Position numbers and translations under genes: made by a program. Positions 34,401 to 42,862 of a stretch of 43,735 nt of DNA are shown here, one piece after another; position 1 is the stretch's first letter; each line of letters opens with the position of its first letter. Location of the stretch: the NCBI GenBank assembly GCA_964573775.1, contig CAZNKU010000008.1, positions 1 to 43,735 on the forward strand. Direction: 5' to 3'. Source of the DNA: CAZNKU01 sp964573775. Lineage in GTDB: Bacteria > Bacillota > Clostridia > Monoglobales > Firm-18. The notes beneath the pieces were generated by a model. The model was not told where the DNA came from, made no database searches, and saw only the letters and a list, made by a program, of their open reading frames with translations.

Positions 34401-36896
34401 TGATGCAATATTTTTATATGTGCCATTGTCACTTCCCAATGCAACATAAATTGGCTTATCTCCTGATATTGATGGTGTAACATTAAAGGCAACATCATAA
34501 ATACCTGAATAACCTGCAGTTAAAACACTTTCGCGAGTGCTTTCATCATATGCAACTTCTTCACCAAACAAGCGGTAGTCTGCATAATATGCAGGTTTTT
34601 CGGAAGAAGCATCTTCGCCGTCAATAGTTTTTTCTACAACAAGTCCGTCTGTTGAAACAACAGTTGATGCAGCAGCCATATCGCCTGAACAATATACATC
34701 CTCCAAAGCTTCGCCGCTGTTGTTCATAATGTCTTTACTTTCGTAGCTGTCAACAGCTTTTACAGTAATTGTGTAATCCTTATATACAACTGCTCCGCCA
34801 ACTGTTGCAGTCGCAGTAAGTGTAACATCTCTGTCATCGTACCAACGTGTTATAACACCTTCGTTTGTGATTATTTCAGGGTCAGAAGATGACCACAAAA
34901 CATTTTCGGCAACATTCGGCAAAACAAGATTTTCGGTTACTGCGTAAGGATCAGCAATAAAATCAGCCGGAATCTGCTTTAATGCCTCGATAGCACTTTT
35001 TGTATTTGCATCTGCTTCAATTTCTTCAATTTTAAAGCTCTTGATAACAAGCTTACTTCCTAACAGATTTCTCTGCATATCTGTTATATAAAAACCATTT
35101 ATGTAATCTGCCTTTGAATATAACGCGTTTTTCTTACCTGCAATACCGTCAACGGTTATTTTGTTAACATCTTTTATTGCATTACCTGTAGCGGCATCTG
35201 TAGCAACATTAACCTCTATCTCCGCAGTATGCAAAACGCCGTCGCCTGAGTTTTTGTATGTAATTTTAGCCTTGTCGTCTGAAGTAGCACCATACATCTG
35301 TATAGTTGCTGTATACGCTCTTGAATACCATGCAGCCACTGCCGTCCATTTTTCAGGGTTAATTGTACTTATAACATACTGATAATATGGAGCCCCAACC
35401 GTTACACCATCATATAGATTACCGGGATACGGGTCACAAACCACTTCATATTCTGTTGTGATTCTGAATTGACCGAAATGCTTATTTACACGGTAATTTG
35501 AACGTTCTGCATCATTGTGATTAAATGTGCTTTCAGCCATATAAATTACTCTCTGTGCTGTTGTTGTGCCGTTTGCCGCACCATCACCGTTAAGCGGTTC
35601 TGATTTAATCTGTTCTACTACAAGACCTTTGCCTTTTTCGACTTTGACAATTGCATATTCGTTATTTATATATGTAAGATTAGGTATATCGTCTATGTCG
35701 GAATACTGTGAAAAATCAGTGTATGAAATAATTTTGTCGTCAGCTACAGGAGGAATAACAGGGTCGTCTCCGCCTTCGCCAGATTCTCCACCTTCACCAG
35801 ATTCTCCGCCTTCACCAGATTCTCCGCCTTCACCAGATTCTCCACCTTCGCCAGATTCTCCACCTTCACCAGATTCTCCGCCGCCAGAAATGTTTTCTGC
35901 CTTAGGTACAGTCAATGTGTATTCCTTAGTAAAGATACCGCCGTTGTTTTCAAGGTCAACTGTTGCTGTAAGCACTACCTGTGCATCAGCATCTGTGGGG
36001 CGTGTTACAACACCTTCTGCAGAAACAACAGCAGGCTTTGAAGAAGTCCATGTAACTCCATTAGCAGATGGTATTTCAAAGCTTTCCGTTACACTTTCAG
36101 GGAAGCTTACAGGCAAGCTGTTAACAACTTCAAGTGTTGCCAATGCCTCTTCTGTTTCCAACTGTTTTACTTTCAAATTTTTTAAAGTAACATATTGGCC
36201 TACTGAAAATTTATCCATTGTTTTTACTGTTATTTTTTCTATATTTGGAATTGCTTTTGTAACATCAAGCTCTGCAGAATTTCCGTCGACATCTACAGTT
36301 GCCACACTACTATCTTTATCACCGGTAACAATGGTATATGTAACAACAGCATTTTTATCTGTGTCGTAACTTAACGTATTATTTCTCGTTCCTATAGGAC
36401 CGGCTTTACGAATATCCCACTTATTATTATAGGATATTTTCGTTTGTATGCTATCCAGATAAAAGTATCCAAAAGGTTCTTTATCAGTATAGCCCGTAAC
36501 AATATCTACAGTAACTTCATATTTACCCTGGAATTCTGTTTGTGTCAAAACGGTACGGTTTGCAGCATCTTCCACTTTTCTTTCAAACACTTTCTCTATG
36601 TATGAATTTAATCCAGCACTTTCAGAAACAGGATTTATATGTTCTATTTTCAAACCTTCGCCATTCACTATTCCTATAGTTACTATAGGGTTGCCATCGG
36701 CGTCCTCAGCTTTGGTAAATGTCCAGCCTGTTAGCTGTTCATTGCTTGTATATGTTGTATAATCCTCTGTAATATCCAAAAGACCTAAAGCAGGTGTTTC
36801 GGAAATCACTTCAGTTTCACTCGCCATAGTTACGGGAATATTAACTATGGAAATTAACATTGTAATCGCTAATAATGTTGATATAATTTTTTTCAT
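31500..36896 (-). CDS. Giant modular SLH surface protein with Ig-like and discoidin domains
   Basis: A 1798-residue secreted adhesin or scaffold. A signal peptide (1-25) is followed by modules of 200-250 residues alternating with bacterial Ig-like domains recognisable by TWTSSKPAVVSAEGVVTR and LWSSSDPEIITNEGVITR. Between them are a GGESGE hexapeptide linker (about 337-375) and a concanavalin-like beta module (about 720-930). A discoidin (F5/8 type C) domain (about 1340-1475; NLALNKDTKSS to YINEIEAYLF) and a Gly-Gly-Ser linker (about 1570-1588) follow. Three C-terminal SLH repeats (about 1610-1798) complete it. No catalytic motif was found, so carbohydrate binding or cell-surface assembly is more likely than hydrolysis. 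GGAGG precedes the ATG; it is 14 nt downstream of the 895-residue SLH gene. Confidence 0.88.
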   Translation of the reverse strand: MKKIISTLLAITMLISIVNIPVTMASETEVISETPALGLLDITEDYTTYTSNEQLTGWTFTKAEDADGNPIVTIGIVNGEGLKIEHINPVSESAGLNSYIEKVFERKVEDAANRTVLTQTEFQGKYEVTVDIVTGYTDKEPFGYFYLDSIQTKISYNNKWDIRKAGPIGTRNNTLSYDTDKNAVVTYTIVTGDKDSSVATVDVDGNSAELDVTKAIPNIEKITVKTMDKFSVGQYVTLKNLKVKQLETEEALATLEVVNSLPVSFPESVTESFEIPSANGVTWTSSKPAVVSAEGVVTRPTDADAQVVLTATVDLENNGGIFTKEYTLTVPKAENISGGGESGEGGESGEGGESGEGGESGEGGESGEGGESGEGGDDPVIPPVADDKIISYTDFSQYSDIDDIPNLTYINNEYAIVKVEKGKGLVVEQIKSEPLNGDGAANGTTTAQRVIYMAESTFNHNDAERSNYRVNKHFGQFRITTEYEVVCDPYPGNLYDGVTVGAPYYQYVISTINPEKWTAVAAWYSRAYTATIQMYGATSDDKAKITYKNSGDGVLHTAEIEVNVATDAATGNAIKDVNKITVDGIAGKKNALYSKADYINGFYITDMQRNLLGSKLVIKSFKIEEIEADANTKSAIEALKQIPADFIADPYAVTENLVLPNVAENVLWSSSDPEIITNEGVITRWYDDRDVTLTATATVGGAVVYKDYTITVKAVDSYESKDIMNNSGEALEDVYCSGDMAAASTVVSTDGLVVEKTIDGEDASSEKPAYYADYRLFGEEVAYDESTRESVLTAGYSGIYDVAFNVTPSISGDKPIYVALGSDNGTYKNIASLRISNNTMHFVGKDGSVKVYNEATSGESFDIKFRVDTENKKVWLFVDGKLVGSPFVYESIDFVDSLRVIIDQNNKKGDKVTLNNIVVTEIVKNNVSLRSDMISALASIDVTDITDLLPDGTMETLKSVPAKAGEYDIIWSADDSVDLEKCQVYFSENKQDIVISAMISDGGVYVKKNFNLTIREAESEDEVLDYYISDLDETITMQNSNDIRYDLYLPINHNGVSIVWTSNSDMLKVEGTAGKINKDAAILNPTEVVLTANITMGGKLYTKTYNYTIAPRAYDRVVYEGSGDAESITINGYNNIKISRDSVTSIKFSSTDNGTITFADASGKTIAVVYVNNGVYYVTYGGGLSQSYPIADDEVVALDVMVMPDIDKVAVWAGENRIVDYADTVEKIDNLAKIDASDAISVTETVISTDEYGVLDINFDNVPYFGVFEKNVITGTVNLVRDYVFDCDISWKSNDTDDKVIDDNGNVTVPAKHSVETMTITLTSKNDAKVKRVVEKTFVVTCDSVYNLALNKDTKSSVSEIAGKGKLYLNDGDYDTAYGTANTNKKPVLTIDFGELTYFNTLYVNEDILTNGRSLKSYTVSYSDDGVNWTVAKQGTVSDIASTIISFNTVSGRYVSFTAEECYNKDLYINEIEAYLFVDSAELVELEVNTLDFTTGNTVKGDIDLPENGKFGTPLTWTSSHPDIIKIVSNETGITGEYTKPSVGTTVTLTVTAKFGDAEYSKKYAVYVSAGSSGGSGGSGGSGGSGGSGSGYINGAGNGTSTIPGLPATDAETESDEATSLFTDMPSSHWAYENVMKLKELGIIDGVGDNKFNPSGVVTREQFLKMLVEAVDADVKFNTTSFTDVDTAAWYAPYVSTGVELGLINGISNDIFGVGAEIKRQDMAVLIVRILNNKGVVVTQTSELFDDENDISDYAKDAVYTVRDAGIIQGYNNEFNPMDSLTRAEAATVIVKLLEVMQ
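32131..32185. repeat. 9-nt tandem repeat coding a Gly-Gly-Ser linker
   Basis: Near-identical copies of GAACCGCCT on the plus strand encode (GGS)n between the last Ig-like domain and the SLH repeats. This is slippage-prone DNA, likely to vary in length between strains. Confidence 0.85.
35770..35884. repeat. 18-nt tandem repeat coding the GGESGE linker
   Basis: Six copies of an 18-nt unit, differing only at third codon positions, encode GGESGE repeats in the giant SLH protein. The acidic flexible linker separates two extracellular modules. Confidence 0.9.
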
Positions 36897-36910
36897 GTCA
36901 ATATCCCTCC

Positions 36911-39598
36911 TTATCTCTTAATTACAACAGCACGAACTTCTGTTGTGTTATACAAAGATACGTACATCATATCGCCAATCTGAATATCATCCAGCGTAGC
37001 TATACGTGCCTCTTTACCTTCTATAATAAATACAGGCTTAGCACCTTTAATCAAAAGATCCACAGTACTTTCAACTACATCTGAATTTGAATAACCCATT
37101 GATACTTCGTTTATTCTTCTTGCTCTTGTGTTGGATATTTTGTTATGTGCTATATTCTTAATTTCACCATAATAATAATCGTCTACAAATGATTCGTAAT
37201 ATTCATCATTTTTCTGCAAAATTTTAACTGTATTTATCTGGTCAAAGCCATCAAGAGTATATTGTATAAGATCATTCTTTTCCAACTTGGAAATGTCAGA
37301 TTCATTTACTCTTTCTTCGGCAACAATATATTTGTATTCACCGCCGTTTGTAAGCATTTTTATAGCTTTGTGTTCTGTAGTTTTATCTTCAGAAAGAACA
37401 TTTGAAACTGACAAAACAAGTCCTATATCAGATGTATCAAGTACAGGTACTCCCGCATCTGATAACATAACCTCCTGAATAACCATTACCTTGGCTACTG
37501 ATGTTATATCGTCCATTTCATATCCGTTTGTTTCGTATTCCCAGTTATGAGATAGTTCTATATAAACCTTAAGGTCCTCGTCAGATACTGTTGATTTTGC
37601 CTGTTCTGCATACATAGGAACGCAGAAAGCAAGTGTGTAGTCTTTTTCTACAGCAAAAGGTTCACCCTTTGTCTTTGCAAATAAGTTTTCTGAACCATTA
37701 TATGTTTTAGAGAAAAGAGAAACACAATCTTTAGGAATTTCAGATGCTTTTATATCCACATTGTCAACTGCATCTAAAGTATCTATCTTATATACTTTAC
37801 CATTGCTGTTAATATGATAAGAAACAGGCTTATCTAAAACTTCAGCAAAAACAACTTCTGCTTTTTTCTTAACACCGTTAAATACAATCTTATCCTCTGC
37901 AGGATATATAACAACATCCTTGTTTCTTGCGAACAAAGCATTTGATGTAGCTGCTTCACCTGTCATTTCGTCAACTAAGCCTTCAACCTTTTTTACAGAA
38001 ATGTATTCAGGCAAAAGAAGCTTTACTTTATAGTTTCCGCCCAGACTGCTTCCTGCACTGTAGCTGTATACATAGGCATAATTACTTTCGCCCTCTACTT
38101 CTTCATAGTCTACAATTATACCTATAAAATTGGTATAAGCAATTATTTTTTTGCCAATTTTAAATTCTTCATTTATGGCAGTTTCACCCAAAACATATTC
38201 TGTTCCGTCTATAACTATATACTTTCCGTCTCTTTCAACAACTACGCCTTCAACTGTTTTATCTGATTTTACAATTCTTACAGCTTCATTGTCATTGCTG
38301 ATAGCTATACTAAGTATATCTTCGGCTTTTATACTTTCAAATGAAATTTCTTTTCCGTTTGCATCGTATATTTCCCAGCTCATTTTATCTTCATCAAGCT
38401 TAAGGTTTTTCATAGTTCCATATGTAAAGCCATCTTCAAATGTTATTGTATTAGTTTCAGTTGAAATTTTTTCTACAATACAATCTGTATATGTATAAAC
38501 AAATACTACATCTGCAAGCTCATCCACATCATTATCTATTGTTCGTACAAATACATTTGATTCAGCCTTAAGTTCCTTTGAAACATCATAGCCTGATACA
38601 AATCTGTTGTTTACAATAAATCTTGTAGTATAATCAGCTTTTACTTTGTATTTACGTCCATCATTTGTGAAAAACTTTATTTCGTTGTCAGAAATAGTAT
38701 CTATTGCATCTCCTGAAAAATCACATACTGTATTTTCGTTGGTAGGATTAATAGCAGTGATATGTCCTTCTTCAAAGTTGTTGTATGTAACATAAAAATC
38801 CACTCTCTGACCAACATATCCCTTTGGTGCTATTCCGTCAAAATCATAAACTTTTTCATCTATTTGCAACTGAGTAGGCTTCAAATTTGCAACTTCATCG
38901 TACAAATATGTGCTTGCATCAGCTGTAATTACGCCTGTCTTTTTAATAATACCTGTACCAATGGTACGACCTTGAATCAGGCTTCTGTATGTTCTGCCTT
39001 CATCTATTTCATATGATGGGGCAAGGTTTGCGTTGTAATACATAGGCACCATAAGACCTATATCAAGCGCATTGTCTATCATTATCATTACCTGACCAAA
39101 TGAAAGATACGGTTTTGAAGAATCAATATTGTCTGTAAGCTTTATATTACCTGCAGTATACTGATAACCATACAAAGATTTGTCCTCTGTAATTACATCA
39201 TAACCAAGGGCATGCACCAAAATTTTGCAAGCCGCTCCGTATGTAATGTATTCTGATGGATTATATGTACTGTTTCCGCTGCCGGATACATAATTCATCT
39301 TTGCAAGAAGATTTATTGCACCTTTGTAGTTTGAATCCGAAATATCTGAAAAATATATGTCGTTTTCCAAAGCCTTTGCAACATCCTGCTGCCCAATCAT
39401 ATTTACAACCATCTGCGCAAATTCGTCACGGCGTACATATTCCTCCTCTCTTGTTCCTGCATTCATACCTGTTGTAATACTCATAGATTCCATATCAAAG
39501 GCAAGGTTTTTACCGCCCGCCATTGCAGGAACTATAGATGTAACCAACAGCATAAATACGCATAACAAACATATTATACCTTTTGTTTTTCTTGTCAT
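36911..39598 (-). CDS. SLH-domain surface protein with N-terminal anchor
   Basis: An 895-residue secreted protein. A signal peptide (1-27, ending in PAMAG) is followed by SLH-type repeats at the N-terminus (about 50-190; YVRRDEFAQMVVNMIG and FSDISDSNYKGAINLLAKMNYVSG). This is the reverse of the C-terminal placement in its two operon partners. The remainder is a long series of beta-rich segments (VxGxVVERDGKYIVIDGTEY-like strands) without a recognised catalytic motif. TAGGAGGG precedes the ATG. It heads a tight three-gene run of SLH proteins, so it probably builds or positions the surface complex. Function otherwise unknown. Confidence 0.85.
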   Translation of the reverse strand: MTRKTKGIICLLCVFMLLVTSIVPAMAGGKNLAFDMESMSITTGMNAGTREEEYVRRDEFAQMVVNMIGQQDVAKALENDIYFSDISDSNYKGAINLLAKMNYVSGSGNSTYNPSEYITYGAACKILVHALGYDVITEDKSLYGYQYTAGNIKLTDNIDSSKPYLSFGQVMIMIDNALDIGLMVPMYYNANLAPSYEIDEGRTYRSLIQGRTIGTGIIKKTGVITADASTYLYDEVANLKPTQLQIDEKVYDFDGIAPKGYVGQRVDFYVTYNNFEEGHITAINPTNENTVCDFSGDAIDTISDNEIKFFTNDGRKYKVKADYTTRFIVNNRFVSGYDVSKELKAESNVFVRTIDNDVDELADVVFVYTYTDCIVEKISTETNTITFEDGFTYGTMKNLKLDEDKMSWEIYDANGKEISFESIKAEDILSIAISNDNEAVRIVKSDKTVEGVVVERDGKYIVIDGTEYVLGETAINEEFKIGKKIIAYTNFIGIIVDYEEVEGESNYAYVYSYSAGSSLGGNYKVKLLLPEYISVKKVEGLVDEMTGEAATSNALFARNKDVVIYPAEDKIVFNGVKKKAEVVFAEVLDKPVSYHINSNGKVYKIDTLDAVDNVDIKASEIPKDCVSLFSKTYNGSENLFAKTKGEPFAVEKDYTLAFCVPMYAEQAKSTVSDEDLKVYIELSHNWEYETNGYEMDDITSVAKVMVIQEVMLSDAGVPVLDTSDIGLVLSVSNVLSEDKTTEHKAIKMLTNGGEYKYIVAEERVNESDISKLEKNDLIQYTLDGFDQINTVKILQKNDEYYESFVDDYYYGEIKNIAHNKISNTRARRINEVSMGYSNSDVVESTVDLLIKGAKPVFIIEGKEARIATLDDIQIGDMMYVSLYNTTEVRAVVIKR

Positions 39599-39709
39599 AT
39601 AGACCCTCCTAAACTACCAATTTGTTCTATAAACATAGATACCTAAGCTAATTGTACAATAAAGTTGTCTTTTTTTACATGCACAAAATTCTTTTTTTGA
39701 AAAATAAGC

Positions 39710-40666
39710 TTAGTAAAATATGCTATAATTCATCAAATCTTCTGTCTTTGTCCACTGAACTTTGTCGGACAAATTATCATTTACACGCTGTGCAATTTTA
39801 TCCAGAATCTTAAGCCCTGTATAAAGTCCGTTTGATGCAAGGCTTTGCCAATGTGTAAGCATTATCGGATAACTTCCGTTTTCAAGAACTTCAATAATTT
39901 TTCCCTGCTTACCATCCGCAGTAATATATAAATCCGCAACAGTATCTATATATTTTTCGTCATTTTCTGTTGTATGTATTGTCTGCCAAAGCATATCGGA
40001 AACTGTAACAGGTATGGAAACAAGCTTTCTGCCGTCTTCTTCATAAGCTATCCATGGTTTTACATTCACATTATTTTCATCTGTAAAAGAATGCAGATAA
40101 TACCAGGCATTTTTCTTGCCGTACACATTATATATTGCTTTTGAAATTGCAACCACATATTCGTCCTCAACCTTATCGGCAAAATGCCAGGGTGACCAGA
40201 CACCGCATACATCAAAACCGGCTTCTTTAAGGATAGAAAGTGCCTTCTCTATATAAGGAGTCAAGGTTGTACGGTCCTGCATATTAGACCATTGTTTTTC
40301 GTTTATTCCCGTGCTTTTTCCGGTTTTCAAATCTATTGCCTCATTGTGAGTAAGCATTTCAGGACATATACTGAAATTGGGAACAATGCGTTTTTTTACG
40401 GTATCAAGCCATATTTTCATTTCGTCAAAATCCACACCATCAATTCCGTTTATAATATCACCGCAATTACCAGGCATAGGCACAACACTAAACTTACCCT
40501 TTATTCCATACTTTTCAACAATATCACAAAAGTCAAACAAAAAGGAATTGGGGATATCACGTATAATCGGTCTTCCGTCATCTGTTAAACCCGTTTTATG
40601 ATGAGTATAGTAAACAGACAAAATCGGTGACGGATCATCTATCATTAAACTAATTGGAATTTTCAT
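39710..40666 (-). CDS. Polysaccharide-deacetylase-like protein
   Basis: A 318-residue cytoplasmic protein with a NodB/polysaccharide-deacetylase-like layout. The opening ISLMIDDPSP has the double-Asp motif (9-14), and YGIKGKFSVVPMPGN recalls the second conserved strand. A later GVWSPWHFAD and IMLTHWQSL supply His residues. Metal ligands cannot be fixed with confidence, and such proteins in glycan loci may have other activities. The ATG at 40666 is chosen because AAAGGAGAGG lies 6 nt upstream; a longer reading from 40702 lacks one. It precedes the SLH run by 111 nt on the same strand. Confidence 0.65.
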   Translation of the reverse strand: MKIPISLMIDDPSPILSVYYTHHKTGLTDDGRPIIRDIPNSFLFDFCDIVEKYGIKGKFSVVPMPGNCGDIINGIDGVDFDEMKIWLDTVKKRIVPNFSICPEMLTHNEAIDLKTGKSTGINEKQWSNMQDRTTLTPYIEKALSILKEAGFDVCGVWSPWHFADKVEDEYVVAISKAIYNVYGKKNAWYYLHSFTDENNVNVKPWIAYEEDGRKLVSIPVTVSDMLWQTIHTTENDEKYIDTVADLYITADGKQGKIIEVLENGSYPIMLTHWQSLASNGLYTGLKILDKIAQRVNDNLSDKVQWTKTEDLMNYSIFY

Positions 40667-40763
40667 AAATAACCTCTCCTTTAAGCATATTTTACCTATC
40701 ATAATTAATTATAACAAAAACAGGCATTTTTGTAAATATGCAAATTTCTTTTAGATGAATTTT

Positions 40764-41077
40764 TCAATAATTTTTTCTGTCAGCATTATTTTCGGGTGCA
40801 AAAAGCTTGAAATCCTCAAAAGTTGCCTTACCGTCAATAATATTGCCAATTGCAAGGTCAACATCGTAGGTATTGCCAACATACGTTGATGATTTCAAAG
40901 GTATATCTTACTAATTCCCATTATTTACAAGACAACAGAACCGTCCCCCTGTCTTTCAATATCCTGTGCCTCATGATTTGCAACAGTTCCGTAAGCATTA
41001 ACCTTACTGTTCATGGTGTTGAATAAATTACATCTTTCAAATTCGAATGTGGCTTTTGCTACCTTAAGTGTATTCAT
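40764..41077 (-). pseudogene. Decayed gene fragments, including a duplicate of the phage-like gene at 41978
   Basis: This gap has no intact gene. On the minus strand 40764-40907 is open without a start codon and encodes a protein-like tail (YDVDLAIGNIIDGKATFEDF...). In another frame, 40925-41077 encodes 50 residues containing NAYGTVANHEAQDIERQ. That part duplicates residues of the 290-residue protein to the right: 43 of 45 nt are identical between 40957-41001 and 42220-42264. There is no ribosome site. The fragments are out of frame with each other, separated by a palindrome-like word at 40931-40953. Confidence 0.7.
40931..40953. repeat. GACA...TGTC imperfect palindrome, REP-like
   Basis: GACAACAGAACCGTC...TGTC, an imperfect palindrome around ACCGTCCCCC, is of the kind seen near IS200/REP-associated transposase elements in Firmicutes (from memory, not searched). 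It sits exactly where the copied 45-nt segment ends. Confidence 0.4.
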
Positions 41078-41090
41078 TTAACCACTACAA

Positions 41091-41119
41091 TTGACAGAAA
41101 TTCCAAATTGTTGTATACT
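41091..41119 (+). promoter_or_regulatory. Consensus promoter of the stalk-domain protein
   Basis: TTGACA (41091-41096) and TATACT (41114-41119) are 17 bp apart, about 30 nt before the ATG at 41150. Confidence 0.8.
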
Positions 41120-41149
41120 ATATAAAATTACAATAAAGGAGAGTTAGCC

Positions 41150-41941
41150 ATGAAAAAAATTGTATGTTTAATTTGTATTGTTGTTGTAATGCTTACTGCA
41201 ATAGTTCCCGTAAGTGCATCAATAGATTGCGAACAGGTACACTACCCTATGTATTTTAACGGTAAATTGGTACCCGAAGGTGACAAGCCTATACTTTCAC
41301 TCAACTGGAATACATATGTTCCTTTAAGAAAGGTTTGCGAAGGTACGGGACTTGAAGTGGTATGGAACAACGAAAAGCAGGAAATTTATGTTGAAAATAC
41401 GTCTGCACTTGCCGCACAAGATTATGCCAACCTTGCAGCCATATATAAAAACACAAGTATGAATGGATTGTGTGAAATAATATTTTTAAACGCTTTTTAC
41501 GATGCTTTTGACTATTTTAATGCTGGTAAATATACAGAATATGATACCTGCCTTGATGTTATGTATACATATGAAAAGCTAATTGATACTAACATAACAA
41601 CTTCAAAAAAACACATAGAATCGTTAAAAGGTTATTATGACGGCACAACTGTTACCAAAGCCACATACGATAATGTACAACTCTGTTTAGAAGAAGATAT
41701 GCTTTTATCCATAGCATGCAACAGGTTAGGATATGCTATTACCCAGTATGCTGACGGAAAAATGAATTATTCTGATATTTTGAACGAAATAATTATTTTT
41801 AACAACAATGTTAAAGAAGCCAAAGCCCTTGTTGATATACCGTCCGCAACTGCTTCATTGATTGCCACAGCATCCCAAAATCACGACACATTCTACCACT
41901 ATCCGGAATTCAGTGCAATAAAACTTGAATTGATAAAATAA
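41150..41941 (+). CDS. Secreted protein with copper-amine-oxidase-like (stalk) domain
   Basis: A 263-residue secreted protein. The signal peptide (1-23) ends PVSASI. A stalk domain of the copper amine oxidase N-terminal type follows (about 30-85; YFNGKLVPEGDKPIL...TYVPLRKVCEGTGLEVVWNNEKQEIYV), common in Clostridia as a wall-associated module. The rest (90-263) is helical with no recognised family. AAAGGAGAG precedes the ATG. It is transcribed alone, opposite to its neighbours, from a consensus promoter to a strong terminator. The role is unknown. Confidence 0.82.
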   Translation: MKKIVCLICIVVVMLTAIVPVSASIDCEQVHYPMYFNGKLVPEGDKPILSLNWNTYVPLRKVCEGTGLEVVWNNEKQEIYVENTSALAAQDYANLAAIYKNTSMNGLCEIIFLNAFYDAFDYFNAGKYTEYDTCLDVMYTYEKLIDTNITTSKKHIESLKGYYDGTTVTKATYDNVQLCLEEDMLLSIACNRLGYAITQYADGKMNYSDILNEIIIFNNNVKEAKALVDIPSATASLIATASQNHDTFYHYPEFSAIKLELIK

Positions 41942-41945
41942 TATT

Positions 41946-41976
41946 AAAATCCTGTCAGTTTCTGACAGGATTTTAT
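41946..41976. terminator. Shared bidirectional terminator
   Basis: A 13-bp perfect stem AAAATCCTGTCAG (41946-41958) with CTGACAGGATTTT (41962-41974), A-rich on the left and T-rich on the right, sits between two convergent stop codons 36 nt apart. Confidence 0.9.
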
Positions 41977-41977
41977 T

Positions 41978-42850
41978 TTATCTGTATAAATTGTCAAGCT
42001 CTGCAGCTATAACTTTTGCTTTTTCAAGACGCATACCGTAGGTTTCCTGAATCAGTGCCGCAACAGCTGAAATGCGATTTTCATAGGTCATTGACTCTAT
42101 GTTAAGCTTTGCAATTTCATTTGCAAGCTTGCCGCTTTCAAGGTCTGTTTTTAGTTGTTCAGGCAGATATTCAAGCTGCATTTTAGAGCTTTCGCGGTTA
42201 ATACGCTGAATATCGTTTGCAATATCCTGTGCCTCCTGATTGGCAACAGTTCCGTAAGCATTAAGCTGACGGTTGTACATACTGTCGGAAATATCTTTTT
42301 CGATTCCGTACTGCTGTAAAAGTTTGTTGTACGCCTGCTCTGCAAGAGTTGGTATCATTTCACTTGCCTTTTGGGCGTATGCCTGCTGAACCTGTGCAGT
42401 TGCTGCCGCTGAATATGAGCTGTTACGTCCCATACTTGCGGCATTTAAGTTGTTAAGTGTCTGCTTTGCGGCACTTTGCCCCTGACGGCTATACATATCC
42501 ACATAGCTTTGGTATGCAGGGTCCGTGCTTGGGTTATAGCTGAAATTTTCAAGTGCATTGGCACTTTTACGCACATTTTCATCAATATTTTGTGCACCGT
42601 TTGTAATATTTTTTAAAAGTGAGCTTTTGTTGTCATCATACATTTTTTGCCTTTCGGCAATATCTCTGTAGTAGGAAAGCTCACCTATGGAAATATCCTC
42701 TTCGTCTGTCATACCATAGATAGCACGTAAATTTTTATTTTCCTCATTAGCTTTTGCCCTTTCATTTGGGTCATTAGAAGTGTGCCATATATATTTGTTT
42801 TTATAAAGCTTCTCAGTATCTTCGGGCTTCCATTTTTCATAACCTAGCAT
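41978..42850 (-). CDS. Phage-structural-like protein, unassigned
   Basis: A 290-residue, Ala/Gln/Asn-rich helical protein without signal or membrane segment. The central stretch DPAYQSYVDMYSRQGQSAAK continues through SMGRNSSYSAAATAQVQQAY and MIPTLAEQAYNKL. This resembles a pattern I recall from uncharacterised proteins next to lysis genes in Clostridia prophages (internal virion or tail-associated); I could not verify it here. AAGGAGG precedes the ATG. It is 12 nt downstream of the amidase, so in the same transcript as holin and amidase. Part of it is duplicated at 40957-41001. Confidence 0.65.
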   Translation of the reverse strand: MLGYEKWKPEDTEKLYKNKYIWHTSNDPNERAKANEENKNLRAIYGMTDEEDISIGELSYYRDIAERQKMYDDNKSSLLKNITNGAQNIDENVRKSANALENFSYNPSTDPAYQSYVDMYSRQGQSAAKQTLNNLNAASMGRNSSYSAAATAQVQQAYAQKASEMIPTLAEQAYNKLLQQYGIEKDISDSMYNRQLNAYGTVANQEAQDIANDIQRINRESSKMQLEYLPEQLKTDLESGKLANEIAKLNIESMTYENRISAVAALIQETYGMRLEKAKVIAAELDNLYR

Positions 42851-42862
42851 AAACCATCCTCC

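Noticed and set aside
35770..35884. CRISPR-like array of 18-nt repeats
   Set aside because: The repeats are contiguous, without spacers, in frame, and encode a GGESGE linker inside a surface protein gene.
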